64,000 nucleotides of DNA from JAKACA01 sp049510975 (GCA_049510975.1 JBEKYM010000009.1:1-64000); one strand, 5' to 3'; positions 1-9,053 are shown, counted from the first letter of the stretch. Notes: a model not told the origin generated them from the letters alone. Program-made: numbers and translations.

Positions 1-172
<172 letters not shown>

Positions 173-298
173 GCTCGTGCTCGCTATGGAAGGCTCACAG
201 GGGCGGCGGTCAACGCCTGCCCTGACGGCCCGTCACTCGATCGGATCGCTGCGCGCGGCGCGGCCGGTCTCGAGCGACGGGACCGGAAGAGCGAAAGG

Positions 299-417
<119 letters not shown>

Positions 418-429
418 TATTTCTCAGCA

Positions 430-460
430 ACAGCCCCGTGCGCTCAGCGCACGGGGCTGT
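430..460 (+). terminator. rRNA operon intrinsic terminator
   Basis: A perfect 14-bp stem (430-443 with 447-460) closes a TCA loop and is followed by TTT. It begins 12 nt after 5S and must end the rRNA operon transcript. It is the strongest terminator in the window. Confidence 0.95.
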
Positions 461-510
461 TTCGCGTTCCGGGCCCGACGACTCGGCTCAGGGGGCCGGG
501 GCACGGGCGG

Positions 511-516
511 TATCCT
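511..516 (+). promoter_or_regulatory. -10 element TATCCT, leaderless start
   Basis: TATCCT ends 6 nt before the ATG at 523, so transcription should begin at or next to the A of the start codon. No Shine-Dalgarno sequence is seen. No clear -35 is visible. Confidence 0.5.
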
Positions 517-522
517 GCCTCC

Positions 523-1305
523 ATGCCCCCCCGGACACCCCCGCCCGATCGCGCCCGGGGACGGGCACGCGGTGGCGCCGGCAACCCGGGCACCTCGAGG
601 CGCCGAGTCGTCGAGCAGCCGGAGGCCGGCCGGTACCGATCGCGAGGCGAACGCAACTTCGAGTTGCCCAAGGGCATTGCCGAGGAGCTGCGCGTCGGGA
701 CGGCAAGCGCGTCTCCGCGGGCGCGTCGGGCTCCGCTCACGCTCGAGCGGCGCATGGCGAACGCCGCCATGGCTTACGAGCGGGACCGGTACCAGGATGC
801 GCTCTCGGCACTGAAGCCGGTCATCGATGCGGCTCCGCGGTCGGCCTCGGTCATGGAGCTGCACGGCCTGATCCTCTATCGCCTCGGGCGGTGGCGGTCG
901 GCCGGCAAGGAACTGCGGGAGTTCCACGCCCTCACGGGTTCGTACGACCAGCACCCGGTCATCGCCGACTGTGAGCGGGCGATGGGCCATCGGGACAAGG
1001 TGCGGGCGCTGTGGGACGAGCTCCGCCGTGCCGGGGTCGACCGGGAGGTCCTCGTCGAGGGCCGCCTGGTCATGGCGGGGACACTCGCAGACGAGAACAA
1101 CTTCGAGGAAGCCATCGAGCTGCTGCGTCCCGAAGGCAAGCTGCGGCGCAACCCCGACCTCGCCCACCTGCGCCAGTGGTATGCCTTGGCCGATCTGTAC
1201 GAGCGAGCCGGCGATCTTTCCCGGGCACGGGAGCTCTTTGCCCGGGTCGCTCAGATCGCCCCCGACGTGCTCGATGCCCCGGAGCGTCTCGCCGCTCTCC
1301 GGTAG
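523..1305 (+). CDS. tetratricopeptide-repeat protein
   Basis: 260 residues. The first ~70 are Arg/Pro/Gly-rich low complexity. From about residue 75 the protein becomes a run of paired helices with TPR character: small residues at the helix crossings, and segments such as MANAAMAYERDRYQDALSAL, ALADLYERAGDLSRARELF and a closing ARVAQIAP. Such helical repeats bind proteins. There is no signal peptide or membrane segment, so it should be cytoplasmic, and no partner can be named. It is the first gene after the rRNA terminator and probably has its own leaderless promoter. Homologues next to rRNA operons are common in actinobacteria, but their role is unknown to me. Confidence 0.8.
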   Translation: MPPRTPPPDRARGRARGGAGNPGTSRRRVVEQPEAGRYRSRGERNFELPKGIAEELRVGTASASPRARRAPLTLERRMANAAMAYERDRYQDALSALKPVIDAAPRSASVMELHGLILYRLGRWRSAGKELREFHALTGSYDQHPVIADCERAMGHRDKVRALWDELRRAGVDREVLVEGRLVMAGTLADENNFEEAIELLRPEGKLRRNPDLAHLRQWYALADLYERAGDLSRARELFARVAQIAPDVLDAPERLAALR

Positions 1306-1424
1306 CCAACCCGGAGCAGGCTCGACCGGAAGCACGCCATTCACACCCCCGGCGATCGGGTCCGAGCACGGCGCCGCCGCCGAAGAAACCCATCCGGATC
1401 ACCTCGCCCAGCAAGACTGTCGGC

Positions 1425-2378
1425 ATGCTTCTGCTGCTGAGGCTGATCAAGGTGAGCCGCAGGCGACACATCCTCATGTTGCTCGCCGCTCTCGTGGGCG
1501 TCGTCTTCGCCGGGGCGGCGGCCTTCGCCGCCACCCAGCACATCCCGTTCACGACGGGCCTCTACTGGGCGATCACGACGGCCAGCACGGTCGGCTACGG
1601 GGATGTCACTCCGCACAACGCCTCGGGCAGGGTCGTGGCCTCGGCAGTCATGCTCACAGCCATCCCGCTCCTGGGCGCGACCTTTGCCCTCATGACCGGC
1701 GCCGCAGCTGCGGCGGGACTACGGAGGTTCCTGCAGATGGGTACGACTTTCCCAAGCGGCGGATACCGGCTGGTCGTCGGCATGCACCCGACTGTCCCGG
1801 CCATCATCGAGGAGCTCGTGAAGGCCGACGACGCCGTCGTGCTCGTCGCCGACGTCGACCCGACGAGCATCCGCGAGGACGTGCACGTCGTGCGCGGTGA
1901 TCCGACGGACCGGGCGACGCTGAGAAAGGCGCGGCCCGAGGGCGCCCAGCACGCCCTCGTGGCGGCCGTCAATGACGGGGATGTGCTCATCATGGCGGTG
2001 CTCCTGCACGAGCTGGCCCCTGAGCTCCCGGTCTCGGCGCTCAGCAACTCGGGGCCGGTGAGCGAGGCGCTCACCGCCATCGGCGTGAAGCAGACCATCT
2101 CGGTGGAGGAGCTCGTCGCCCACACGCTCGCCAAGAGCCTCGAGACCCCGCACGCCGGCGACCTCCTGCTGCGCCTCGTCGACTCCGAGGAGCACCGGCT
2201 CGTCGAGACCGAGGCTGAGGCTGCCGAGGTGGGCAAGCCGCTCAGCAGCGTCCGGGAGGACCGCAAGGGCTTGGTGCTCGGCTTGGTGCACGACGGCTCC
2301 GTCCAGCTCGGGATCGGCACCGACCCCGTCCTCGCGGTGGGCGACCGCCTGCTCGTGGCGGAACCGGCCGTCAAGTAG
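1425..2378 (+). CDS. two-helix potassium channel with RCK domains
   Basis: 317 residues from ATG 1425. A basic N-terminus leads to membrane helix 1 (about 14-36). The P-loop follows, with the K+ selectivity filter TVGYGD at 55-60, and then helix 2 (about 69-98). The cytoplasmic part resembles an RCK/TrkA-N Rossmann fold (about 114-230) and a TrkA-C-like domain (about 235-317). This is the MthK architecture: a tetrameric inner-membrane K+ channel gated by a cytoplasmic ring. The first Rossmann loop reads GMHPTV where a GxGxxG nucleotide loop is expected, so classic NAD or ATP gating may be lost. No Shine-Dalgarno sequence precedes the ATG. An upstream start after the TPR stop is possible, but the added residues look non-coding. 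Confidence 0.88.
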   Translation: MLLLLRLIKVSRRRHILMLLAALVGVVFAGAAAFAATQHIPFTTGLYWAITTASTVGYGDVTPHNASGRVVASAVMLTAIPLLGATFALMTGAAAAAGLRRFLQMGTTFPSGGYRLVVGMHPTVPAIIEELVKADDAVVLVADVDPTSIREDVHVVRGDPTDRATLRKARPEGAQHALVAAVNDGDVLIMAVLLHELAPELPVSALSNSGPVSEALTAIGVKQTISVEELVAHTLAKSLETPHAGDLLLRLVDSEEHRLVETEAEAAEVGKPLSSVREDRKGLVLGLVHDGSVQLGIGTDPVLAVGDRLLVAEPAVK

Positions 2379-2393
2379 CCGGCGCGCAGGGCG

Positions 2394-2687
2394 TCAGGAG
2401 CGCGCAGCCACTTCGAAGACCTCGATCGACGGCGAGCCTTCGGCGAGGGCGACGGCGCGCCGGACGAAGTCCCTCGAAGCCGGCACGGCGAAGTGTGCGT
2501 CGACCGCTGCCTGGTCCTCCCACTTCTCGAGAAACACCAGCCGCAACGGGTTCTCGACGTCTCGATGCACGCCGTGGGCGATGCAGCCCGGCTCGAGGCG
2601 GGAGCGGCGCACATGTTCGAGGCTGAGCGCCTCGAGCTCGTCGTAGTGCTCGGCCTGTGCGACAAAGCTGCCCGTGATGACGATCAT
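2394..2687 (-). CDS. antibiotic-biosynthesis-monooxygenase (ABM) fold protein
   Basis: 97 residues. It begins MIVITGSFVAQ, then a helix and LEPGCIAHGVHRDVENP, FLEKWEDQAAVDAHFA: the ferredoxin-like ABM dimer fold, seen in quinol monooxygenases such as YgiN and in heme-degrading relatives. The EKWEDQAAVDAHF stretch is the family signature. The substrate cannot be inferred. The start is set by the conserved N-terminal strand; a longer in-frame reading to 2747 adds non-conserved residues. It converges with the potassium channel gene and diverges from ychF. Confidence 0.82.
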   Translation of the reverse strand: MIVITGSFVAQAEHYDELEALSLEHVRRSRLEPGCIAHGVHRDVENPLRLVFLEKWEDQAAVDAHFAVPASRDFVRRAVALAEGSPSIEVFEVAARS

Positions 2688-2695
2688 GGCGGCCG

Positions 2696-2701
2696 ACACT
2701 A
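2696..2701 (-). promoter_or_regulatory. -10 element TAGTGT for the ABM gene
   Basis: On the minus strand TAGTGT lies 8 nt before the ATG at 2687. It shares the 59-bp divergent region with the ychF -10 at 2733. Confidence 0.4.
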
Positions 2702-2732
2702 CGCCCCGGCTGGCCACAGCGCCGGCGGCAGC

Positions 2733-2738
2733 TACGGT
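2733..2738 (+). promoter_or_regulatory. -10 element TACGGT for ychF
   Basis: TACGGT lies 8 nt before ATG 2747, with no Shine-Dalgarno sequence. This fits the leaderless arrangement seen repeatedly in the window. Confidence 0.35.
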
Positions 2739-2746
2739 CGAGAGCA

Positions 2747-3829
2747 ATGGATCGCCTCGGCCTCGTCGGCCTGCCCAACTCGGGCAAGTCGGCCCTCTTC
2801 AACGCGCTCACCGGAGGGCACGCCCTCGTGGCGTCCCATCCCTTCTCCACGACCGAGACCGAGGTCGGCGTGGCCCACGTGCCGGATCCCCGCCTGGAGG
2901 CGCTCGCCAAGATGAGCGAGAGCCGCAAGGTCGTCATGGCGACGTTCGAAGTCGTCGACATCGCCGGCGTGCAGAGGTCATCCGAGCACGCCGGCGACGG
3001 CCTCGGGACGAAATTCATCGCCGGCATCCGCGAAGTCGACGCTCTTGCCTACGTGCTGCGCAGCTTCGAGGACGAGTCGGCGCCGGGGGACTCCGACCCG
3101 ATCGAGGCGCTCGGCGTCCTCGAGCTCGAGCTCGTCCTGTCGGACGCCGGCACGCTCGAGAACCAGATCAACAAGAAGCGCCGCGCCTTTGCCCCCGTCG
3201 AGCCCGCCCTGGCGGCCGCTCTCGAGGTGGCACCGAAGGCGCTCGGGGAGCTTCACGCCGGGACGCCGCTCTACCGGTCCGGTTTGGCGGCCTCCGAGAC
3301 CGACGCGCTCCGGCCGCTCTTCCTCCTCACGAACAAGCCGGTCCTCGCCATTGTCAACATCGGCGAGGCAGAGCTCGGCTCGAGCGAGGAGATCGTCGCC
3401 CAGGTCTCGGGCGAGCTCGGCGGTGACGCCGAAGTCCTGGCGGTCTCGGTGCAGCTCGAGGCCGAAGCCGCCCTCCTCGACGCCGCCGAGCGAGCCGAGC
3501 TGCTCGAGGGCCTCGGCCTCGGGGAAGGCGCCCTCGTGCGAGTGGCGCGGGCTGCCTACGACATTCTCGGGCGCGACACGTTCCTCACGACAGGCGACAA
3601 GGAGTCGCGGGCCTGGACGTTTCGGCGTGGCGCCAAGGCGCCCGAGTGCGCCGGAGTGATCCACTCCGACTTGCAGCGGGGTTTCATCAAGGCTGACGTC
3701 ATCGATTGGAAGGAGCTGCTCGAGATCGGCTCGTTCGCGGCCGCTCGAGCCAAGGGCAAGGTCCGGCTCGAAGGCAAGGACTACGTCGTGCAGGACGGCG
3801 ACGTCCTCGAGATTCGTTTCAACGTCTGA
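2747..3829 (+). CDS. ychF: redox-regulated ATPase YchF
   Basis: 360 residues, full family length. The P-loop is GLPNSGKSALFN (8-19), followed by the switch region ASHPFSTTETEVG and the G3 element VVDIAGV (69-75). The domain order is OBG-type G domain, coiled-coil insertion (about 120-200) and C-terminal TGS domain (about 275-358, ending VVQDGDVLEIRFNV). YchF/OLA1 proteins hydrolyse ATP rather than GTP, bind ribosomes and act in translation and stress regulation. The N-terminus MDRLGLVGLPN fits family starts exactly. It is monocistronic as far as can be seen; aldolase follows after 88 nt. Confidence 0.96.
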   Translation: MDRLGLVGLPNSGKSALFNALTGGHALVASHPFSTTETEVGVAHVPDPRLEALAKMSESRKVVMATFEVVDIAGVQRSSEHAGDGLGTKFIAGIREVDALAYVLRSFEDESAPGDSDPIEALGVLELELVLSDAGTLENQINKKRRAFAPVEPALAAALEVAPKALGELHAGTPLYRSGLAASETDALRPLFLLTNKPVLAIVNIGEAELGSSEEIVAQVSGELGGDAEVLAVSVQLEAEAALLDAAERAELLEGLGLGEGALVRVARAAYDILGRDTFLTTGDKESRAWTFRRGAKAPECAGVIHSDLQRGFIKADVIDWKELLEIGSFAAARAKGKVRLEGKDYVVQDGDVLEIRFNV

Positions 3830-3917
3830 CGGGCGGCCGTTAGGCTCGCGCCAGCACGCAAGCTCGAGATCGCACCCGAGCACGACGCCGACGCGTCGCA
3901 TCGACAAGGAGACCGGA

Positions 3918-4973
3918 GTGGGCACCGACGTCTATCAGTTGCTCGGCGACGAGGCCGAGTCACTCCTCAACCACAAGGCCGAAGCCTTCCCGAGCGAGCA
4001 CCTCGTGCTGCCGGGGCCCGACTTCATCGACCGGGTGTTCGTCGCCAGCGACCGGCCGCCGGCGGTGCTGCGCAACCTGCAGGCGACGTTCGGCCATGGG
4101 CGCCTCGGAGGCACGGGTTACCTGTCGATTCTGCCCGTGGACCAAGGGATCGAGCACTCGGCGGCGGCGAGCTTCGCCAAGAACCCGGCGTACTTCGACC
4201 CCCAAGCGATCGTGGAGCTGGCATTGGCGGCGGACTGCAGCGCAGTCGCCACGACGCTGGGCGGTCTCGGCATCGTCGCCCGCAAGTACGCCCACAAGAT
4301 CCCCTTCATCGTGAAGCTGAATCACAACGAGCTCCTCACGTACCCGTCCCGCTACGACCAGGTGCCCTTCGGCAGCGTGCGCCAGGCCGTCGATCTTGGC
4401 GCCGTCGGCGTCGGGGCGACCATCTACTTCGGCTCGGAGGAGTCCACCCGCCAGATCCGCGAGGTGAGCGAGATGTTCGCCGAAGCCCACCGGGCCGGCC
4501 TCTACACGGTGCTCTGGTGCTACCTGCGCAACCCGGCGTTCTCGACGCCGGAGGCGGACTACGACCTCTCGGCCGATCTCACGGGGCAGGCGAACCATCT
4601 CGGCGCCACGATCGAGGCCGACATCATCAAGCAGAAGCAGCCGGTGAACAACGGGGGATACAACGCCCTCAAGTTCGGCCGCACGGATCCGCTCGTCTAC
4701 TCCAAGCTGACGACGGACCACCCCATCGACTTGACCCGCTGGCAGGTCGTCAACTGTTACGCCGGCAGGATCGGCCTCATCAACTCCGGTGGCGAGTCAA
4801 AGGGCGCCAGCGACTTGGCCCAGGCGGTCCGCACCGCAGTCATCAACAAGCGAGCCGGTGGTACCGGCCTCATCGTCGGTCGCAAGTCGTTCCAGCGCCC
4901 GCTCGACGACGGCGTCGCCCTCATCCACGCCGTGCAGGACGTCTTCTTGGACAAGACGATCGAGATCGCCTGA
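3918..4973 (+). CDS. fbaB: class I fructose-bisphosphate aldolase
   Basis: 351 residues. It is a DhnA/FbaB-type Schiff-base aldolase that splits fructose-1,6-bisphosphate into glyceraldehyde-3-phosphate and dihydroxyacetone phosphate in glycolysis and gluconeogenesis. Recognisable blocks are GTGYLSILPVDQGIEHS (67-83), PFIVKLNHNELL, YFGSEES, LWCYLRNPAF and a phosphate-binding GLIVGRKSFQRP near the C-terminus. Which lysine forms the Schiff base cannot be fixed by eye. Translation starts at GTG 3918 behind a good Shine-Dalgarno (AAGGAG, 8 nt upstream), in contrast with the leaderless neighbours. It converges on the PhzF-like gene. Confidence 0.93.
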   Translation: MGTDVYQLLGDEAESLLNHKAEAFPSEHLVLPGPDFIDRVFVASDRPPAVLRNLQATFGHGRLGGTGYLSILPVDQGIEHSAAASFAKNPAYFDPQAIVELALAADCSAVATTLGGLGIVARKYAHKIPFIVKLNHNELLTYPSRYDQVPFGSVRQAVDLGAVGVGATIYFGSEESTRQIREVSEMFAEAHRAGLYTVLWCYLRNPAFSTPEADYDLSADLTGQANHLGATIEADIIKQKQPVNNGGYNALKFGRTDPLVYSKLTTDHPIDLTRWQVVNCYAGRIGLINSGGESKGASDLAQAVRTAVINKRAGGTGLIVGRKSFQRPLDDGVALIHAVQDVFLDKTIEIA

Positions 4974-4997
4974 CCCGAACGGACTCCTCAGTCAGGC
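4968..4997. terminator. hairpin between convergent aldolase and PhzF genes
   Basis: GCCTGAC (4968-4974) and GTCAGGC (4991-4997) form a 7-bp stem with a 16-nt loop, spanning the aldolase stop codon and reaching almost to the PhzF stop. It lacks a clear T-tract and is at best a weak bidirectional terminator. Confidence 0.4.
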
Positions 4998-5000
4998 CTC

Positions 5001-5927
5001 TCAGTCGGGCGCTGGTGCCCGCGCCGAGCGCACGAGATAGTTCCCGCGGGCCACGACGACGGCGCGGCCGCCGACCTCGACCCGCTCGATCCGCAATGCG
5101 TCGCCGACGGCGCGCGCTCGCAGCACCGACGGCCGCCCGATCTCTGCCCCCTGACGGATGAGGATCTCCTCGCCGAAGGCGATCTGCCCGTGGCGGGCGA
5201 GGTGGACGGCGAGCGGGCCAGCCGCCGAACCCGTGCCCGGGTCTTCGTTGACACCGAGGGAGGGGGCGAACATGCGCGTCTTCCAGTGGTCCTCGGCGCG
5301 GGCGAAACAGTTGGCGCCGATCCCGCGGTGCTCGCCGAGGGCGGCAAAGTTGGGCTTGAGGGCGGCGACCTCGGCCGGAGACGAGAGCATCACGAACACG
5401 TGCCGCGGCCCGTTCCGGTACGCCTCCACGGGCAACTCGGACCGGGGCACGCCGAGGGCGCGAAGCAGCTCGGCGGCCCGCTCGTAGGGAGAGAACGTCG
5501 GGATCGGCTGCTGCATGAGGCCGAAAACGATTCGAGCCCCCTCGCGGGTGATCTCGATCGGGATCGTCCCGAGCGTGGTCTCGAGCCGCACCGAGCCCGT
5601 TGCCAGCGCGTCGGCCACGACGAAGGCCGTCCCGAGGACGGGATGGCCGGCGAAGGGCAGCTCGCTCGTCGGCGTGAAGATGCGGATGCGGGCATCGCCA
5701 TCGGCTTCGGCCGGCAGGAGGAACACCGTCTCGGAGAGGTTGAGCTCTCTGGCGACCTGTTGCATCTCTTCGTCGGTGACGCCCCTGCCGTCGAAGAAGA
5801 CGGCGAGCTGGTTGCCCGAAAGGGGATTAGCGGCGAAGACGTCGAGAATCGTGTACTCGATCGTGCCACCCGCGGCGACAGCACCGTCAGGGCTCGCCTC
5901 GTCGAAGAGCTGCCGGGAGGTATTCAC
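5001..5927 (-). CDS. PhzF-family isomerase/epimerase-like protein
   Basis: 308 residues from GTG 5927, matching the ~280-300 of PhzF (phenazine biosynthesis F) proteins with their twin diaminopimelate-epimerase-like halves. Signature stretches are YTILDVFAANPLSGNQLAVF near residue 25, NLSETVFLLP with the catalytic-type Glu, TPTSELPFAGHPVLGTA and the GVNEDPGTGSAAGPLA motif in the second half. No phenazine genes are nearby, so the true substrate is unknown; this family is widespread outside phenazine pathways. The GTG start is supported by a TAGCGT -10 element placed 7 nt upstream. Confidence 0.9.
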   Translation of the reverse strand: MNTSRQLFDEASPDGAVAAGGTIEYTILDVFAANPLSGNQLAVFFDGRGVTDEEMQQVARELNLSETVFLLPAEADGDARIRIFTPTSELPFAGHPVLGTAFVVADALATGSVRLETTLGTIPIEITREGARIVFGLMQQPIPTFSPYERAAELLRALGVPRSELPVEAYRNGPRHVFVMLSSPAEVAALKPNFAALGEHRGIGANCFARAEDHWKTRMFAPSLGVNEDPGTGSAAGPLAVHLARHGQIAFGEEILIRQGAEIGRPSVLRARAVGDALRIERVEVGGRAVVVARGNYLVRSARAPAPD

Positions 5928-5934
5928 GGCCGCA

Positions 5935-5940
5935 ACGCTA
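5935..5940 (-). promoter_or_regulatory. -10 element TAGCGT for the PhzF gene
   Basis: On the minus strand TAGCGT lies 7 nt before GTG 5927, implying a leaderless or near-leaderless transcript. Confidence 0.4.
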
Positions 5941-6060
5941 CTGGGGCAGGGCACGCCCGGTCGTGACCTTCGCCCAGCGGGGCCAAAGCGGAACCGCCAA
6001 GTGCCTCCGGTGCGCCGGTACAGTGGGAACGAGCACGTACGGGGGATGGATGGAGACGAC

Positions 6061-7986
6061 GTGACAGCCAGTACCGATACGGCCAAGCCGACGCGACCGG
6101 TCGAGTCGATCGACCAGATCGTGATCCGTTTTGCGGGGGACTCGGGCGACGGCATGCAGGTGACGGGCGACCAGTTCACCAACGAGAGCGCCATTTTCGG
6201 GAACGACCTCTCCACGCTGCCCAACTTCCCAGCAGAGATCCGTGCACCAGCGGGCACGCTCGCCGGGGTGTCGGCATTCCAGGTGCACATCTCCGACCAT
6301 GACATCCTCACGCCCGGCGACGCCCCGAACGTTCTCGTGGCGATGAACCCCGCCGCGCTCCGCGCCAACTTGAAGGACGTGCCGATCGGCGGCACCCTCA
6401 TCGTCAACTCGGACGCCTTCGACGAGCGCGCCCTCGAGAAGGCCGGGTACTCGGCCAACCCGCTGGAAGACGGCTCGCTCTCGGGGTATCGCGTCTACGA
6501 GGTCCCGATGACGACCTTGACACTGGAAGCCTGCAAGCCGACCGGCGCCAAGCCGAGGGACGCCGAGCGCAGCAAGAACTTCTTCGCCCTCGGCCTCGTC
6601 GGATGGATGTACCAGCGCCCGACCGACGCCACGGTCTCGTGGATCGCCGAGCGCTACGGGCGTAACTCGATCGTCGTCGAGGCCAACACGTTGGCGTTTC
6701 GGGCCGGCTACCACTTCGGCGAGACGGCCGAGCTGTTCGAATCGGCCTACGAGATCCACGCCGCCGCCCACGAACCGGGGATCTACACGAACGTCACGGG
6801 CAACACGGCCCTGGCTTGGGGCCTGCTGGCTGCCGCGCAACTGGGCAACGTGCCTCTCTTTCTCGGCTCCTACCCGATCACGCCGGCCTCGGACATCTTG
6901 CACGAGCTCTCCAAGCACAAGAACTTCGGCGTGCGCACCCTGCAGGCAGAAGACGAGATCGCCGGGATCGGCGCCGCCCTCGGCGCCGCCTTCGGCGGCG
7001 CCCTCGGGGTCACGACGACGAGCGGACCGGGGATCGACCTCAAGTCGGAGACGGTCGGGCTGGCCGTCTCGCTCGAGCTCCCGTTGCTCATCGTCGACAT
7101 CCAGCGGGGCGGTCCGTCGACGGGCCTGCCGACCAAGACCGAGCAGTCCGACCTGCTGCACGTGATGTTCGGGCGACACGGCGAGGCGCCTGTGCCGATC
7201 GTGGCGGCCATGACGCCGTCGCACTGCTTCGACGCGGCCATCGAGGCGGTCCGTATCGCCCTCAAGTACCGCACACCCGTCTACTTGCTCTCCGACGGGT
7301 ATCTGGCGAACGGGTCCGAACCGTGGAAGCTGCCTTCGATCGCCGATCTGCCCGACATCTCCACGACTCTCGCCACCGAGCCGAACTCCGAGCCGGCGGC
7401 CGAGGGTTCCGAAGGCGTGTATCTGCCCTATCTGCGGGATCCGCAAACCCTGGCGCGGCCGTGGGCCATTCCGGGGACACCGGGTCTCGAGCACCGCATC
7501 GGCGGCCTGGAGAAGGAAGACAAGACCGGCAACGTCTCCTACGACCCGGTGAACCACGAGCGCATGGTCCACCTGCGGGCAGCCAAGATCGCCGGCATCG
7601 CCAAGGACATCCCGCTGCTCGAGTGCGACGACCCGACGGGCGACGCCGAGGTGCTCGTGCTCTCTTGGGGTTCGACCTATGCAGCCGCACTCGCAGGCGT
7701 GCGCCGCGTCCGCAAGAGCGGCGGTCGGGTAGCCCATGCTCACCTCGTGCACATGAACCCGTTCCCGCGCAACCTCGGCGAGATCGTGCGCAGCTACTCG
7801 CGCCTGCTCATCCCCGAGGGCAACCTCGGCCAGCTCGCCAAGCTCGTGAGGGCGGATTTCCTCGTCGATGCCCGGTCCCTCTCCAACATGCAAGGGACGC
7901 CGTTTCGCGTCTCCGAGGTGCAACGAGCCATCGAGTCGTTGCTTGCCGAGGCCGGCGCCCAGGCGACCGAGAAAGCGACCGACTGA
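6061..7986 (+). CDS. korA: 2-oxoacid:ferredoxin oxidoreductase, fused gamma-alpha subunit
   Basis: 641 residues from GTG 6061, which has GGAG 5 nt upstream; ATG 6046 is the alternative. An N-terminal gamma domain (about 15-190, starting IVIRFAGDSGDGMQVTGDQF) is joined to the alpha/pyrimidine-binding domain (from about 240, with SYPITPASDILHEL and QAEDEIAGIGAALGAAFGGA) and a C-terminal transketolase-like domain. With KorB it oxidatively decarboxylates a 2-oxoacid, most likely 2-oxoglutarate, to the acyl-CoA, reducing ferredoxin. In actinobacteria this CoA- and ferredoxin-dependent enzyme can serve the TCA cycle. No separate delta ferredoxin subunit is adjacent. It is coupled to korB by a 1-nt overlap. 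Confidence 0.94.
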   Translation: MTASTDTAKPTRPVESIDQIVIRFAGDSGDGMQVTGDQFTNESAIFGNDLSTLPNFPAEIRAPAGTLAGVSAFQVHISDHDILTPGDAPNVLVAMNPAALRANLKDVPIGGTLIVNSDAFDERALEKAGYSANPLEDGSLSGYRVYEVPMTTLTLEACKPTGAKPRDAERSKNFFALGLVGWMYQRPTDATVSWIAERYGRNSIVVEANTLAFRAGYHFGETAELFESAYEIHAAAHEPGIYTNVTGNTALAWGLLAAAQLGNVPLFLGSYPITPASDILHELSKHKNFGVRTLQAEDEIAGIGAALGAAFGGALGVTTTSGPGIDLKSETVGLAVSLELPLLIVDIQRGGPSTGLPTKTEQSDLLHVMFGRHGEAPVPIVAAMTPSHCFDAAIEAVRIALKYRTPVYLLSDGYLANGSEPWKLPSIADLPDISTTLATEPNSEPAAEGSEGVYLPYLRDPQTLARPWAIPGTPGLEHRIGGLEKEDKTGNVSYDPVNHERMVHLRAAKIAGIAKDIPLLECDDPTGDAEVLVLSWGSTYAAALAGVRRVRKSGGRVAHAHLVHMNPFPRNLGEIVRSYSRLLIPEGNLGQLAKLVRADFLVDARSLSNMQGTPFRVSEVQRAIESLLAEAGAQATEKATD

Positions 7987-9008
7987 TGACCGAACTGGCG
8001 ATTCCTGTCACGACCCGCAAGGACTGGATGAGCGACCAGGACGTGCGCTGGTGCCCGGGTTGCGGCGACTACTCCATTCTCGCCGCCATGCAGTTCCTGC
8101 TGCCCGAGCTCGGAGTGCGACGGGAGAATACGGTCTTCGTCTCCGGCATCGGCTGTGCTGCGCGGTTTCCGTATTACATGAACACCTACGGCATGCACTC
8201 GATCCACGGGCGGGCGCCGGCGGTGGCGACGGGGCTCGCCGTCACCCGTCCCGATCTCGACGTGTGGGTCGTGACTGGCGACGGGGATGCCCTCTCGATC
8301 GGCGGCAACCACCTCATGCACTGCCTGCGCCGCAACGTCAACCTGACGATCCTGCTGTTCAACAACCAGATCTACGGTTTGACGAAGGGCCAGTACTCGC
8401 CGACGTCCGAGGTCGGCAAGGTCACCAAGTCGACGCCCTTCGGTTCACTCGACACCCCGTTCAACCCGATCAGCCTCGCCATCGGTGCGGAGGCAACCTT
8501 CGTCGCTCGTACCCACGACATGGACCGCAAGCACATGATGGAGGTCTTCCGCCGGGCTCACGACCACAAGGGCGCCTCTTTCGTGGAGGTCTTCCAGAAC
8601 TGCAACGTCTTCAACGACGGCGCCTTCGAGCAAGTGACGGGCAAAGCCCAGCGCGAGGAGATGCTGATCGACCTGCGCCACGGCGAGCCCATCCGATTCG
8701 GTGCCGACGGCCACCGGGGCGTGGTCATGGAAGCCCAGGGGAGCCTGCGCCTCGTCGAGGTCGCTGACGTCGGGGAAGCGGCGCTCCTCGTGCACGACGA
8801 GACCCGGGAGGACCCTGGCTTGGCCTTCGCCCTCTCGCGGCTCTCGCGAGGTCCCTACGAGCCGACGCCCGTCGGCGTCTTTCGCGCCGTCGAGCGTCCT
8901 GACTACGGCTCGCTCGTGGATGCTCAGCTCCTCGAAGCTCAGTCGCGCAAAGGCCCTGGCGACCTCGGCGCCTTGCTGGCGTCCGGCACGACCTGGACGG
9001 TCGACTGA
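7986..9008 (+). CDS. korB: 2-oxoacid:ferredoxin oxidoreductase, beta subunit
   Basis: 340 residues. It is the thiamine-diphosphate subunit: RWCPGCGDYSILAAMQ near residue 20 supplies cluster-binding cysteines, and GIGCAARFPYY follows. The ThDP/Mg motif is GDGDALSIGGNHLMHCLRRN (about 97-116) with the downstream NN of LLFNNQIYGLTKGQYSPTSE. It forms the catalytic complex with KorA; ThDP attacks the 2-oxoacid and electrons leave through the [4Fe-4S] cluster to ferredoxin. The start ATG overlaps the korA stop (TGATG). The same pairing is found in actinobacterial KorAB; pyruvate as substrate cannot be excluded from sequence alone. Confidence 0.94.
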   Translation: MTELAIPVTTRKDWMSDQDVRWCPGCGDYSILAAMQFLLPELGVRRENTVFVSGIGCAARFPYYMNTYGMHSIHGRAPAVATGLAVTRPDLDVWVVTGDGDALSIGGNHLMHCLRRNVNLTILLFNNQIYGLTKGQYSPTSEVGKVTKSTPFGSLDTPFNPISLAIGAEATFVARTHDMDRKHMMEVFRRAHDHKGASFVEVFQNCNVFNDGAFEQVTGKAQREEMLIDLRHGEPIRFGADGHRGVVMEAQGSLRLVEVADVGEAALLVHDETREDPGLAFALSRLSRGPYEPTPVGVFRAVERPDYGSLVDAQLLEAQSRKGPGDLGALLASGTTWTVD

Positions 9009-9053
9009 TCCTGCCGGAACGAGCAGCCGGCGGCTGAAGCTTCAGGCAGGATC
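9007..9053. terminator. inverted repeat between convergent korB and DUF1015 gene
   Basis: GATCCTGCC (9007-9015) and GGCAGGATC (9045-9053) are a perfect 9-bp pair, with two further small palindromes inside (CAGCCG/CGGCTG and CTGAAG/CTTCAG). It spans the stop codons of both convergent genes and is the likely bidirectional terminator. Confidence 0.55.

Noticed and set aside
424..1344. A 306-codon minus-strand frame opposite the TPR gene.
   Set aside because: No recognisable motif, and it begins inside the next gene and ends in the rRNA terminator.
5001..5927. PhzF-like gene as evidence for phenazine production.
   Set aside because: No other phz genes are present, and PhzF-fold proteins are common in organisms that make no phenazines.
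5938..7923. A 661-codon open frame on the minus strand opposite korA.
   Set aside because: It mirrors korA codon by codon, is His/Asp/Arg-rich without any family motif, and korA is certain.
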